A DNA stretch of 60,940 bases from Oscillospiraceae bacterium (lineage in GTDB: Bacteria > Bacillota > Clostridia > Oscillospirales > CAG-382). Made by a program: the position numbers and the translations under genes. Below, in pieces: positions 1-7,532 of the stretch. The notes under the pieces are model-generated. The model was given only the letters and a program-made list of their open reading frames with translations, was not told the DNA's origin and ran no database searches. Each line of letters begins with the position of its first letter. Within the stretch, counting starts at the first letter, position 1. The stretch lies in the NCBI GenBank assembly GCA_015064955.1, contig SVRD01000011.1:1-60940 (forward strand), in the 5' to 3' direction.

Positions 1-240
1 ATTGTCGGGGTTATCGGGATTGTCGGGGTTATCGGGGTTATCAGGGTTATCGGGATTGTCAGGGTTATCGGGATTGTCGGGGTTATCGGGATTGTCGGGG
101 TTATCGGGATTGTCGGGGTTATCGGGGTTATCAGGGTTATCGGGATTGTCAGGGTTATCGGGATTGTCGGGGTTATCGGGATTGTCAGGGTTATCGGGAT
201 TGTCGGGGTTATCGGGCACGTCGGGGTTATCCGGCACGTC
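1..240 (-). repeat. 9-bp tandem repeat encoding (Pro-Asp-Asn)n
   Basis: About 26 copies of a 9-base unit (plus strand ATTGTCGGG or GTTATCGGG) lie in phase with the transglutaminase-like gene and encode Pro-Asp-Asn. Units alternate between synonymous forms, giving a higher-order pattern. The tract reaches the left edge, so its true length is unknown. Such tracts change length easily by slippage. Confidence 0.9.
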
Positions 241-1395
241 GGGAGTTGTGTCTATTTCGTCAAGATTCAAGGTATGAACAACGCCATCCTGAAGCGAAAC
301 GGTTGCGCTGACAAGGTAATATGCGGTGTTGCCGTTGACGTAAAGACCCATAATACTGTCATCGTCGAGAGTAAGTATCTCTTTTCCCTCGTCAGTCGAC
401 GGATCGTAAGCGACGATCGAGTGCTGGGTGTTGTAATAAAGAATATCGTTATAGCTGCCTAAGCCCCCGTAACAGCCTTTCGTTCCCGACGCCGTCTTCC
501 AGCCGCTGTCGTATACGTATTTAACATTCGTCATAGTGTCGCTCGTGAGCTCGAGAGAAACGATCTTGTCGGTATCGAGTCCGTAAAGCTTGCCGTTTGC
601 AAATCCGATCGGCATCGAAAGCGCACGCCAATCCGCATTTTCAAAGCTTTTATCGGTGCAGAGATGGTCGGAAACAAAATCGGAGTTTTCGTGCTTTGAC
701 TTGGCGCAATCGTCGCAAAGCAGGAAATAACTATGCATTGATCTGCCGAATCGGTCGGCGATCGGGTCGTCCCAGGTCACGTCGACGTGGTACCATTCGC
801 CGTCTATCTCGATCTCGTTCCAGGTGTGGTTGATCGCGTCGGACGTTACGGGGCGCGATTCGATTCCGACGCGCGACAAAAGCTCGTCGTAAAGTCTTGC
901 ATAAGCCATACAGACGCCCATATCGTCGAGAAGCATATTGTAAAGATCAAATATCTGAAGATCTGTATCGTATTCGAAATTCACGCAGATATAATCGTGG
1001 AGATAAAGCGCCTTCTCATAATCGTCGAGTCCGTCGGGGATCGTCGAGATGATATAATCAAGCTCCGAATTGATATAGCTCTTTGCGGTGTTATATTCCG
1101 ATTCGCTCATAACGAACCTGAATCCGACCGATATTATATCGCTGCCCATGCTCGAGAGAGAAAAGCCCAAACCGACGTGGAACAGCATCGGCTCGTTATA
1201 TACTATTTCATTGATCATTTTCTGCATCTCTTCGGAGTTGAATCGGTAGCGCGATACGTCGATGCTGTCCTCGTAATTCAAAAGTCCTTCGACGATATCC
1301 TCATAGCAATCGGAATAGCTGTCCGCGCTTGCGGTTATCGGAAACACGCAAAGCAGAGTCGCAAGTGCAAGTAAAATACAAAATATCCGTTTCAT
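1..1395 (-). CDS. Secreted transglutaminase-like protein, 3' end outside window
   Basis: The reading frame starts at ATG 1395 behind AAGGAG and stays open to the window edge, so the C-terminus is missing. The N-terminus (MKRIFCILLALATLLC...) is a signal peptide ending near ASA. The middle resembles the transglutaminase/protease-like superfamily: a Cys in GVCMAYARL, a His in NHTWNEI and an Asp in VDVTWDD form the expected Cys-His-Asp triad in order. After about residue 310 the protein becomes a Pro-Asp-Asn tripeptide repeat that fills the last 240 bases. It follows DUF58 and MoxR genes on the same strand, a trio often seen together and thought to act at the envelope. The substrate is unknown; the repeat may be a wall-spanning stalk (inference). 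Confidence 0.8.
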   Translation of the reverse strand, partial: MKRIFCILLALATLLCVFPITASADSYSDCYEDIVEGLLNYEDSIDVSRYRFNSEEMQKMINEIVYNEPMLFHVGLGFSLSSMGSDIISVGFRFVMSESEYNTAKSYINSELDYIISTIPDGLDDYEKALYLHDYICVNFEYDTDLQIFDLYNMLLDDMGVCMAYARLYDELLSRVGIESRPVTSDAINHTWNEIEIDGEWYHVDVTWDDPIADRFGRSMHSYFLLCDDCAKSKHENSDFVSDHLCTDKSFENADWRALSMPIGFANGKLYGLDTDKIVSLELTSDTMTNVKYVYDSGWKTASGTKGCYGGLGSYNDILYYNTQHSIVAYDPSTDEGKEILTLDDDSIMGLYVNGNTAYYLVSATVSLQDGVVHTLNLDEIDTTPDVPDNPDVPDNPDNPDNPDNPDNPDNPDNPDNPDNPDNPDNPDNPDNPDNPDNPDNPDNPDNPDNPDNPDNPDNPDNPDN

Positions 1396-1425
1396 AGTGC
1401 TGCTCCTTTTTTGATTTACAATTAT

Positions 1426-1454
1426 ATTTTACAAAATTGAACTCATCTTCGCAA
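1426..1454 (-). promoter_or_regulatory. Candidate SigA promoter for the transglutaminase-like gene
   Basis: On the minus strand TTGCGA (1454-1449) is followed by a 17-bp spacer and TAAAAT (1431-1426), about 30 bases before the start codon. It would allow separate expression from the upstream DUF58 gene. Judged by sequence only. Confidence 0.4.
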
Positions 1455-1457
1455 CAC

Positions 1458-2534
1458 TCAATTTTTTACAGTGTTGCCGATATTTATAACCTGTATCTCT
1501 CTGTCCGCGCCTCTCAAAAGATATATCATCTCGTCGGCGTTGGCATCGACATAGGGGGTTATCAGATATATATCGGTGTTGGGCTTTAGCTTTTCGATAT
1601 TCTCGCGCAGCAGTGCCGCCACCGAATAGTCGCGCTTTGAATAAAAATCTATCACCGCGAACTGCTCGAGCACACGTTTTGTATGCATTTCGCCGCTTTC
1701 GCAGGGGAGAAAGACAAATTTTTGGCTTCCGTTTGCGCTGTTTGTGCAAAAACCGAACCGACCGCCGTTGTTTATCGCACTGCAAAACAGAAAGCAGGCG
1801 TATTTCAGCCCGATCTCGAGCTGTGCTTCGCTGTGGATATTACATTCGGCATAGCGGTTCAAATCGAGAAAAACAAAGGTATCGTAGCTCCGCGAGCTGT
1901 CGTAGCTGTTCGACATCATACTCCGCACACCGCCGTTGAAGGCGCGCGCCGATGCCTTGAAGTTAATACTCCTCATCGGGTCGCCCGCGCGGTATTCGCG
2001 GATACCGCTTATGAAAAACGGATCCTCGACGTACTTACGCCTCGACACAACGTCGCCCGTGCTGATAATATCCGCCGATAGCTCGCTTTCCGATGAAAAA
2101 TAATCGGGATAGCCGTAGAAATCGAGAGGGATATCGAAAATATAATTATCCTTGCGGTAGGAAAAGCTGACGTCGGACAGATGGTATTTCCCGCGCTTGT
2201 CGACCGTGACTGTATGCTTTTTCGTCACCGTAGAATAGGGCGGAGCATTGAAAACGCTCGTCAGCTTGATATATTCATTACATTCAAAATCGTCGACAGT
2301 CAGCCCCGCGGGAACGTAAAACTCCATCTTCACCGCGATAAGCGGAAACCAGCTTTTATTGCAGACCGTTTCTGTCAGCTCGAGCGTTTCGCCGACAAAA
2401 AGCCCGTCGCTCGAAATGCTTCTGCCGTATTCCATCACCGAAAGCGCCTTTGACTTCATTCTGCGCCAGAACCACACGGCAAGCACAGCCAACGCCAAAA
2501 CCGCGATTATCAATATAACAATGCGATGATCCAT
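1458..2534 (-). CDS. DUF58 domain protein
   Basis: This 358-aa protein has one N-terminal membrane helix (about residues 4-23) followed by a beta-rich region and then the DUF58 signature YRAGDPMRSINFKASAR near residues 180-197. A von Willebrand A-like fold lies in the C-terminal half (FVFLDLNRYAE). DUF58 proteins occur with MoxR ATPases across bacteria and are thought to be worked on by them. The gene starts 3 bp after the MoxR stop, so the two are surely co-transcribed. Its end carries a hairpin (GCAACACT/AGTGTTGC, about 1451-1477) before the next gene. The molecular role is not established. Confidence 0.88.
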   Translation of the reverse strand: MDHRIVILIIAVLALAVLAVWFWRRMKSKALSVMEYGRSISSDGLFVGETLELTETVCNKSWFPLIAVKMEFYVPAGLTVDDFECNEYIKLTSVFNAPPYSTVTKKHTVTVDKRGKYHLSDVSFSYRKDNYIFDIPLDFYGYPDYFSSESELSADIISTGDVVSRRKYVEDPFFISGIREYRAGDPMRSINFKASARAFNGGVRSMMSNSYDSSRSYDTFVFLDLNRYAECNIHSEAQLEIGLKYACFLFCSAINNGGRFGFCTNSANGSQKFVFLPCESGEMHTKRVLEQFAVIDFYSKRDYSVAALLRENIEKLKPNTDIYLITPYVDANADEMIYLLRGADREIQVINIGNTVKN

Positions 2535-2537
2535 ATT

Positions 2538-3494
2538 CTACCTGCGCGAAAAATCAATGCTTTCGCTCGGGACGGGGGTCGTTTCGATTATCCTTGCGAT
2601 AAGCTCGCTTCCCAGATCGCCCCTGCGGTAAAAGCTGTTCTGGAACACCAATCTATGTGCAAGCACCGGGATCGAAGCGTATTTTATATCGTCGGGCAAA
2701 ACGTAGTCCCTGCCCTCGACCGCCGCCTTTGCTCTTGCGACACGCAACAGCGCGATCATCGCACGCGGGCTCGCACCGAGAACGACGTTCTTTTCCCTTC
2801 TCGTCGCCTCGCAGATGCTCGCGGCATAGCTCATAAGATCCTTGTGAACGTAAACCGATTCGAGCTCCTCTCTTGCACTCTTTACAAGCTCGGGCTCGGC
2901 TCTCGTCGCGCCCGCACCCGAGATACCCTCCAGCTTGCGCCTTAATATCTCGATACTTTCCTCGTGGCTCGGATATCCCATATCGGTCTTTATCAAAAAT
3001 CGGTCGAGCTGTGCCTCCGGCAGATCAAAGGTTCCCTTTGTTTCAACGGGGTTCTGTGTGGCGATAACCATAAACGGCTCCGGAAGCTCAAAGGTCATAC
3101 CGTCGACACTGACCTGATGCTCCTCCATACATTCCAAAAGACCCGACTGTGTCTTCGGCATAGCGCGGTTTATCTCATCGACAAGCAAAATATTGGTAAA
3201 AACGGGGCCCTTGATAAATCGGAATTCGTTTTGCTTCATATCGAAAAGGTTCACACCGGTTATATCGCTCGGGAGCATATCGGGCACACACTGCACGCGC
3301 TTGAATCCAAGCGAAAGCGAGCTTGCAAAGGTCTTTGCCAAAACCGTCTTTCCCGTGCCGGGCACGTCGTCGATAAGCATATGACCGCCGCACAGCAAAC
3401 AGATAACGGCAAGCTCGGCAACACGCTCCTTGCCGACGATAACTCTCGCAATATTTCCGCAAACCGTTTCCTTTAATCTTTTAACCTTTTCCAT
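2538..3494 (-). CDS. MoxR-family AAA+ ATPase
   Basis: 318 aa, the normal size for the family. Walker A is VPGTGKT (about residues 44-50), Walker B is LLVDEIN (about 103-109), and sensor 1 lies in VIATQNPVE. The MoxR hallmarks ECMEEHQVSVDG and FDLPEAQLDRFL are present, and the C-terminal lid includes GASPRAMIALLR. MoxR ATPases act as chaperone-like remodelling factors, typically for a neighbouring DUF58 or VWA protein. It is the first gene of the cluster with DUF58 and the transglutaminase-like protein. Start ATG 3494 is preceded by a weak purine-rich site. Confidence 0.93.
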   Translation of the reverse strand: MEKVKRLKETVCGNIARVIVGKERVAELAVICLLCGGHMLIDDVPGTGKTVLAKTFASSLSLGFKRVQCVPDMLPSDITGVNLFDMKQNEFRFIKGPVFTNILLVDEINRAMPKTQSGLLECMEEHQVSVDGMTFELPEPFMVIATQNPVETKGTFDLPEAQLDRFLIKTDMGYPSHEESIEILRRKLEGISGAGATRAEPELVKSAREELESVYVHKDLMSYAASICEATRREKNVVLGASPRAMIALLRVARAKAAVEGRDYVLPDDIKYASIPVLAHRLVFQNSFYRRGDLGSELIARIIETTPVPSESIDFSRR

Positions 3495-3504
3495 ATTTTT
3501 TCTC

Positions 3505-3580
3505 CCTCAAGCTTTTAAAAAAGCTTGGCAAAAATTTTCAGTTCCCGCGCAAGCTTTTGAAAAAGCTTGGCAAAATCTTT
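3505..3580. repeat. Two tandem HindIII-type hairpins upstream of moxR
   Basis: Two near-identical hairpins, CAAGCTTTT...AAAAGCTTG, each followed by GGCAAAA, sit about 38 bases apart. They resemble the variable-stem hairpins found at other gene borders in this window and may act as bidirectional terminators. Confidence 0.55.
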
Positions 3581-3677
3581 TTCCTCCCGCGTTGGAAGGC
3601 GATTTTTATTCCTTTCCCTCTCTCCGCGTGGGTGTTATGTCAATTCAAATCAATACAATCTATACAATAAAACTTAT

Positions 3678-3893
3678 ATAAAAATCGGCGACATGCGCGT
3701 CGATTTTTATACCTCAGAGCGCCGAGGATTCGGACAACGAACGAAGTGAGGCGCACGAATCCTATGCGAATGTACGGCGCTCACAAAAAACGGGGAAAAT
3801 TCGCAGAATTTTTCACGAGAGCAAGCGAAGCGAAGCGATATAACCGACCAAAATGCAAAGCATTTTGTGTCGAGAGCGCAAGCGACTCGAGAA
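3678..3893 (+). repeat. Structured intergenic element, copy 1
   Basis: It begins with a 10-bp stem ATAAAAATCG/CGATTTTTAT closing the loop core GACATGCGC, then ATACCTCAGAGCG, then a hairpin AGGATTCG...CGAATCCT. It ends with two short hairpins (GAAAATTC/GAATTTTTC and AAAATGC/GCATTTT), each followed by GAGAGC(G)CAAGCGA. The same order recurs at 26702-26851 and 51049-51240. The end abuts the stop codon of the SGNH hydrolase gene. Confidence 0.75.
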
Positions 3894-3895
3894 CG

Positions 3896-4822
3896 TCAGT
3901 TCTTCAAAACAACAAAGCATACCGCCAATGCGGCAACGGCGACAAGCGCCGAAATAATTATAACGACCGTATCGGTCGAAACACCTTGTTCGTGGGTATG
4001 CACCGCTTCCAAAGACTCGGTGCTTGCCTCGACACTCACCTCAACGCTTTCTTCGATACTTTCCTCGCGCTTGATATCGGTGAACTCAATCGTTTTCATC
4101 CATTCCTCGATATACGGCGTAATAATATCATATCCCGCGGTGTTGGGGTGTATCGTGTCGGGCAGATACTGTGCCGTATGTGTCTTCAGAACGTTTTTAT
4201 TGAAATCCTCATCGAAATAGAAATCAATATAAGGGATTCCCCACTTTTCGCATATCTCCTTGGCTATCTCGAAATATTCCGCCATATCCGACATCTTGCC
4301 GTGGGGGAGCGCGTTTGGCATAGTGTAGCTGATAATATAGCCGAATTTCGCATTTGTAAAGGTTTTTCTCGCGTAGTCAAACAGATTTTCAAGTCCGCCC
4401 GCAAAGGTTGTGAGGTCGTAAGGGCCGCCGAAGCCATCTGTGACAATGCCGACGGGCACGATCTCGTAAGCGTCGTTCACGCCGCCGTGCATTATTACGT
4501 AATCGTATCTTTCGCGGTTGTTATACTGCGATTTAAGCTGTGCGATAACTGTATTTTCGCCGCGCACGTTTGAAAGCGTGGCGCCCGACTTGCCCTTGTT
4601 GTGTCCGCGCATACTGTTGTTTTTCATAATTCTGCCTGCCCAGCCGACAAGCTCGGTTCCCCATTCGTTCGACGCCTCGGTTATCGAGTCACCGACAAAG
4701 AGAACGCATTTCTTCAAAAGCGGGTTTTCCGGCTTTTCCTCTTTTTCCTCCGCAAGTGCAAAAGCGGATAAGCCGGACAACGCTGTCAGCACAGCGAGAG
4801 CAAACGCAAAAATTCTTTTCAT
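3896..4822 (-). CDS. Secreted, membrane-anchored SGNH/GDSL hydrolase
   Basis: 308 aa. A signal peptide (about residues 1-24, ending FALAEE) precedes an SGNH hydrolase domain: block I GDSITEAS with the catalytic Ser, a Gly in block II (GKSGATLS), Asn in block III HGGVND, and Asp-His in block V DTIHPN. A Ser/Glu-rich linker (SIEESVEVSVEAS) leads to a C-terminal helix (VVIIISALVAVAALAVCFVV) that should anchor it outside the cell. Likely an esterase or acetylesterase on surface glycans; substrate unknown. It lies 9 bp behind a close paralogue lacking both signal and anchor, so the pair looks like a tandem duplication with split location. Confidence 0.85.
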   Translation of the reverse strand: MKRIFAFALAVLTALSGLSAFALAEEKEEKPENPLLKKCVLFVGDSITEASNEWGTELVGWAGRIMKNNSMRGHNKGKSGATLSNVRGENTVIAQLKSQYNNRERYDYVIMHGGVNDAYEIVPVGIVTDGFGGPYDLTTFAGGLENLFDYARKTFTNAKFGYIISYTMPNALPHGKMSDMAEYFEIAKEICEKWGIPYIDFYFDEDFNKNVLKTHTAQYLPDTIHPNTAGYDIITPYIEEWMKTIEFTDIKREESIEESVEVSVEASTESLEAVHTHEQGVSTDTVVIIISALVAVAALAVCFVVLKN

Positions 4823-4831
4823 ACCGACTCC

Positions 4832-5500
4832 TTATTTAAGAGTTTTCATCCATTTTTCGATTCTCGGGGTGAGCACGTTGTAGCCCGAGGAATTGGGGTG
4901 AACGGTGTCGGCGAGGTTGATATCGGTCTCACCCTTCATTTCGTTGCGGTTAAAATCCGAATCGAAATAAAGATCGAGATATTCGATACCCCATTTATCG
5001 CAGATAAGCTTTGAAAGCGCGAAATATTCGCTCATATCGGACATTCTGCCGAAAGGAGAAGCGGGCATTTGGAATGTGACGATAAAGCCGAAAACCGAAT
5101 CGGCAAAGTTTTCCTTTGCGTACTTGAACGTCGCCTCCAAGCCTCCTGCGAAGCTGTTTTCGTCAAACGGTCCGTCGAAGCTATCGGTCATCGCGCCGAC
5201 AGGTGCCGAATCCCAGGCGTCGTTACAACCGCCCTCGATGATAAGATAATCGTATTTATTGCCGTTTTGCGCGATAAGCTGATTGATAACGCGGTTTTCA
5301 CCTCTGCAAAGCGACATCGAAGCGCCGCCCTTGCTCGCGTTGACACAGTCCATCTCGTTGTTTGCGCCTATTCTGCCTGCCCAGCCGGGTGTTTTCGAGT
5401 AAAGCTCGCTTTCCCATTCGCAGACCGCCTCGCAAAGCGAATCGCCGACAAAAAGCACACTTTTGTTCTTCAAAGGATTATTTTTTCTGCAGCAAGCCAT
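4832..5500 (-). CDS. Cytoplasmic SGNH/GDSL hydrolase, paralogue of the next gene
   Basis: About 222 aa. The start is placed at ATG 5500 (MACCRKNNPL) because TTGGAG lies at proper spacing before it; an in-frame start at 5521 has none. Motifs match its neighbour: GDSLCEA, GGASMS, EGGCNDAW and DTVHPN, giving the Ser-Gly-Asn-His set. It lacks signal peptide and anchor. Sequence parallels with the downstream gene run along the whole domain (GWAGRI, RGEN, GFIVTFQMP against GYIISYTMP). The two genes form an operon with a candidate promoter at 5533-5561. Confidence 0.82.
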   Translation of the reverse strand: MACCRKNNPLKNKSVLFVGDSLCEAVCEWESELYSKTPGWAGRIGANNEMDCVNASKGGASMSLCRGENRVINQLIAQNGNKYDYLIIEGGCNDAWDSAPVGAMTDSFDGPFDENSFAGGLEATFKYAKENFADSVFGFIVTFQMPASPFGRMSDMSEYFALSKLICDKWGIEYLDLYFDSDFNRNEMKGETDINLADTVHPNSSGYNVLTPRIEKWMKTLK

Positions 5501-5532
5501 AATAAATATCTCCAAATTCAAGTATTAATATC

Positions 5533-5561
5533 ATTTTATCACAAAGATAATAAAAGAGCAA
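5533..5561 (-). promoter_or_regulatory. Candidate SigA promoter for the SGNH hydrolase pair
   Basis: Minus strand TTGCTC (5561-5556), 17-bp spacer, TAAAAT (5538-5533), about 33 bases before the chosen start codon. Confidence 0.4.
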
Positions 5562-5594
5562 TAGAAAAACAATCAAAAAGAAATCAAAAAGCGG

Positions 5595-5623
5595 TTGACA
5601 AAAAGCGCTTTTCGGGTTATAAT
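5595..5623 (+). promoter_or_regulatory. SigA promoter of tRNA-Gln
   Basis: TTGACA (5595-5600), a 17-bp spacer and TATAAT (5618-5623) form a full consensus promoter 33 bases before the tRNA gene, as expected for a stable RNA. Confidence 0.85.
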
Positions 5624-5655
5624 TTGCTTTGCGCAGTTGCGCACAATATTTATGT

Positions 5656-5732
5656 AGGGATGTAGCCAAGCGGTTAAGGCACCAGACTTTGACTCTGGCA
5701 CTTCGCTGGTTCGATTCCAGCCATCCCTGCCA
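5656..5732 (+). tRNA. tRNA-Gln (anticodon UUG)
   Basis: The acceptor stem AGGGATG pairs with CATCCCT, followed by discriminator G and an encoded CCA. The anticodon arm is CCAGA-CTTTGAC-TCTGG with TTG at positions 34-36, and the T arm is CTGG-TTCGATT-CCAG. The cloverleaf is complete. Mobile-element debris begins directly downstream, in keeping with use of the tRNA 3' region as an insertion area. Confidence 0.95.
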
Positions 5733-5734
5733 GA

Positions 5735-5768
5735 AAACGACAGATTCCGACAGGAATCTGTCGTTTTC
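5735..5768 (+). terminator. Terminator after tRNA-Gln
   Basis: An 11-bp stem, AACGACAGATTCC with GGAATCTGTCGTT around GACA, is followed by a short T run. It sits 3 bases after the tRNA CCA end and leads straight into hairpin array 1. Confidence 0.85.
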
Positions 5769-5771
5769 AAC

Positions 5772-5953
5772 TAAATCCACCCTTGCGGGTGGGTGAAATA
5801 TTGCTTTGCAATGTGAAATACGCCTGCGGCGTGTGAAATTCGCTGTGAGCAGCGAGTGGGTGGATTTAATTTTACTTGATGCGATAGCATCAAATTTCAC
5901 AGTTTACGGAGTAAATTATTTCACCGTGAGCGCAAGCGAACGATTTCACTAAA
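5772..5953 (+). repeat. Multi-hairpin array, copy 1
   Basis: An outer stem (AAATCCACCC near 5773 with GGGTGGATTT near 5858) encloses small hairpins CCACCCttgcGGGTGG, TTGCtttGCAA, CGCCtgcGGCG and CGCTgtgagcAGCG, separated by GTGAAAT. After the outer stem come TGATGCgataGCATCA and TTTACggaGTAAA, separated by ATTTCAC, the complement of the first spacer. Copies 2 and 3 keep the layout but change the stem sequences. No coding frame fits it. Confidence 0.8.
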
Positions 5954-6017
5954 AGCCGTAAGAGTTCGAATTCATACGTAAAAACAGCAGTAATATCCTT
6001 TTTGTAGCCCATAGACA

Positions 6018-6048
6018 GAAAAAAGACTTGCTTATGCAAGTCTTTTTT
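6018..6048 (+). terminator. Perfect hairpin between arrays 1 and 2 (intact insertion site)
   Basis: AAAAAAGACTTGC and GCAAGTCTTTTTT pair perfectly around the loop TTAT, with a T run on either strand. The same hairpin is split into halves at 6307-6321 and 21596-21612, with 15.3 kb between them. Confidence 0.85.
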
Positions 6049-6051
6049 CAA

Positions 6052-6234
6052 CGAAATTTGCCCTTGGGGCAAGTGAAATAGCTTCGCTGTGAAATATTTG
6101 CTTCGCAAATGTGAAATATTCGCAGACGCGAATGTGGGCAAATTTTATTTCACTTGATGCGTCAGCATCAAATTTCACAGTTTACGGAGTAAATTATTTC
6201 ACCGTGAGCGCAAGCGAACGATTTCACTAAAAAC
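6052..6234 (+). repeat. Multi-hairpin array, copy 2
   Basis: The layout matches copy 1, but the outer stem is now AAATTTGCCC (near 6054) with GGGCAAATTT (near 6134), and the inner hairpins are TTTGCttcGCAAA, TTCGCagacGCGAA, TGATGCgtcaGCATCA and TTTACggaGTAAA. Spacers are again GTGAAATA on the left and ATTTCAC on the right. The tail (TAAGAGTTCGAATTCATACG...) repeats the tail of copy 1. Confidence 0.8.
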
Positions 6235-6323
6235 GAACGGTTATGTAAGAGTTCGAATTCATACGCAAAAACAGCAGTAATATCCTTTTTGTAGCCCATA
6301 GACAGAAAAAAGACTTGCTTAAG

Positions 6324-6345
6324 GCTACTTCTCATAAGGATGTTT
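6324..6345 (+). repeat. Left 22-bp inverted end of the 15.3-kb insertion
   Basis: The 22 bases starting GCTACTTCTCATAAGG match exactly, in reverse complement, positions 21572-21593. The 6321 junction sits in the loop of a split terminator hairpin. At the right end the same bases are part of a relaxase reading frame. Confidence 0.7.
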
Positions 6346-6383
6346 CCAATATCCTATGAAAAAACCGATTGGCGAGTGCAATA

Positions 6384-6431
6384 AAGTCACGGTATAGAAC
6401 GCAGAAAAGTTCTACACCGTGACTTTTTATT
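6384..6431 (+). terminator. Hairpin inside the left end of the insertion
   Basis: A long stem (GTCACGGTATAGAAC with GTTCTACACCGTGAC, one mismatch) is followed by TTTTTATT. A second stem, CCCCCGGCACT with AGTGCCGGGGG, lies at about 6572-6603. The stretch 6346-6786 holds these hairpins but no gene I can support. Confidence 0.6.
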
Positions 6432-6786
6432 AGATGAAGAGCGATATTAAAAGTGTGTGAATTAGTCAGAATACTATTCACGCACGGCGAGCATATTTAC
6501 CGATGCGAGAAAAGGTTTTATTCTTTGGAACAAGTTTGGGAAGTGATATAAAACATATGAATAAAGGGAACCCCCCGGCACTACATAAGCAGTGCCGGGG
6601 GTTGTTAATTATTACATTGTTGTTTGTTTCAAACTTATCCTTCTCGTGTGACACCCCAATTAATTGTTTTCGCGCCCAGTTTATCAGCCCTTTCGGTTTG
6701 GCACCATTGTTCGTCCCATCCGGAAGGCTTTTCGGAGGCTTCGCAATTGATTATTAAATCCGGAGTCCCAAAAAAAGCAGAGCTTT

Positions 6787-6943
6787 CTATGCGTACGTTG
6801 CAAGCGTGTTATTACCCGCTTTAATCGTTAGAATATTGCCGAATGCATCGTAGGTAAGCGAATAATCGGTCGTTTTGGTATCGATGCCCGAAAGGCGTCC
6901 GCTTGCGTACAGATAGGAAACCTGCGCTTCTGCCGTGTCGGCA
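6787..6943 (-). pseudogene. RHS core relic
   Basis: The minus strand encodes about 51 residues (YLYASGRLSGIDTKTTDYSL then TYDAFGNILTIKAGNNTLAT) before a TAG stop at 6787-6789. They match the large RHS protein (YLYANNRLSGIDTATTDYTL) but not identically, so this is an older or different RHS copy. It has no start and no toxin tip. It looks like the last remains of a displaced cassette. Confidence 0.7.
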
Positions 6944-6956
6944 AATTTTCAAGGCT

Positions 6957-6992
6957 TGTCCCACGGCGGACGGTTTAGATCCGCCGTGGGGT
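6957..6992. repeat. Perfect inverted repeat at the edge of the RHS relic
   Basis: CCCACGGCGGA and TCCGCCGTGGG pair over 11 bp. It sits just where RHS homology of the relic begins, as does the 12283-12313 hairpin at another cassette edge. Confidence 0.6.
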
Positions 6993-7054
6993 TGTTTTGT
7001 TTAATCGGTTTTAACTTTCTCTTTCTTCACCTTCGTATAATACCTTATTGCGTA

Positions 7055-7531
7055 TTAAAATATCAAAAACCAAAGGTTTATTAAAACCGCCGCGCCCAAA
7101 TATATCATATAAAAGACTCGCTTATCTTCTGTTCGCTCGTCATATACACACGAATCGATGCCACCATACGTTAAAAGCGCTTTGCTTTTAGTTTTAAATC
7201 TTGCACACATTATCAAAAGCATAGCTTTGAACAAAATGTAACTTACGATTAATGTGATGGCTGATAGCAGCAACAAACCCGCAATAGGAAGAATTGGCGA
7301 ACCATTTAAAATGAAACGAAAAATGCAGACAGAAACAAACATAGAGAAAGCGCCACACGCAAACGAAAGTCCATATAGTTTTCTCTTGTCAATAGAATAC
7401 ACAAGTGTTTTGTCTACCTTTGTAAATAGTCTGCATACAGAATCTTGTGTACAAACTTTTATACCGTTTAACACTATATTTATATATATATTTTTGGGTG
7501 GTCTACGTAACAATACCAGTTTTTTTCTCAC
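7055..7531 (-). CDS. Membrane protein, candidate immunity to orphan RHS tip 2
   Basis: The start is taken as GTG 7531: GGAGGAGA lies at ideal spacing, and those same bases encode the Trp-Arg-Arg end of the preceding RHS tip, whose TAA ends one base before. The protein (about 158 aa) has hydrophobic helices near FACGAFSMFVSVCIFRFIL, LPIAGLLLLSAITLIVSYIL and a C-terminal FYMIYLGAAVLINLWFLIF. It has no recognised family. Tight coupling to a toxin-tip gene is the usual place for an immunity gene; a membrane immunity protein fits the hydrophobic segment in the tip (inference). Confidence 0.65.
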   Translation of the reverse strand: MRKKLVLLRRPPKNIYINIVLNGIKVCTQDSVCRLFTKVDKTLVYSIDKRKLYGLSFACGAFSMFVSVCIFRFILNGSPILPIAGLLLLSAITLIVSYILFKAMLLIMCARFKTKSKALLTYGGIDSCVYDERTEDKRVFYMIYLGAAVLINLWFLIF

Positions 7532-7532
7532 G

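Noticed and set aside
2-277. Plus-strand frame of Ser-Gly-Leu repeats
   Set aside because: It is the antisense of the Pro-Asp-Asn tract in the minus-strand transglutaminase-like gene and has no ribosome site.
5772-6234. CRISPR array
   Set aside because: The units are palindromic hairpins with 7-base spacers of fixed sequence, not direct repeats with unique spacers, and no cas genes are present.
6503-6757. 84-codon plus-strand frame near the left end of the insertion
   Set aside because: It runs through a GC-rich hairpin and has no ribosome site; the minus strand here also shows protein-like stretches, so neither frame could be supported.
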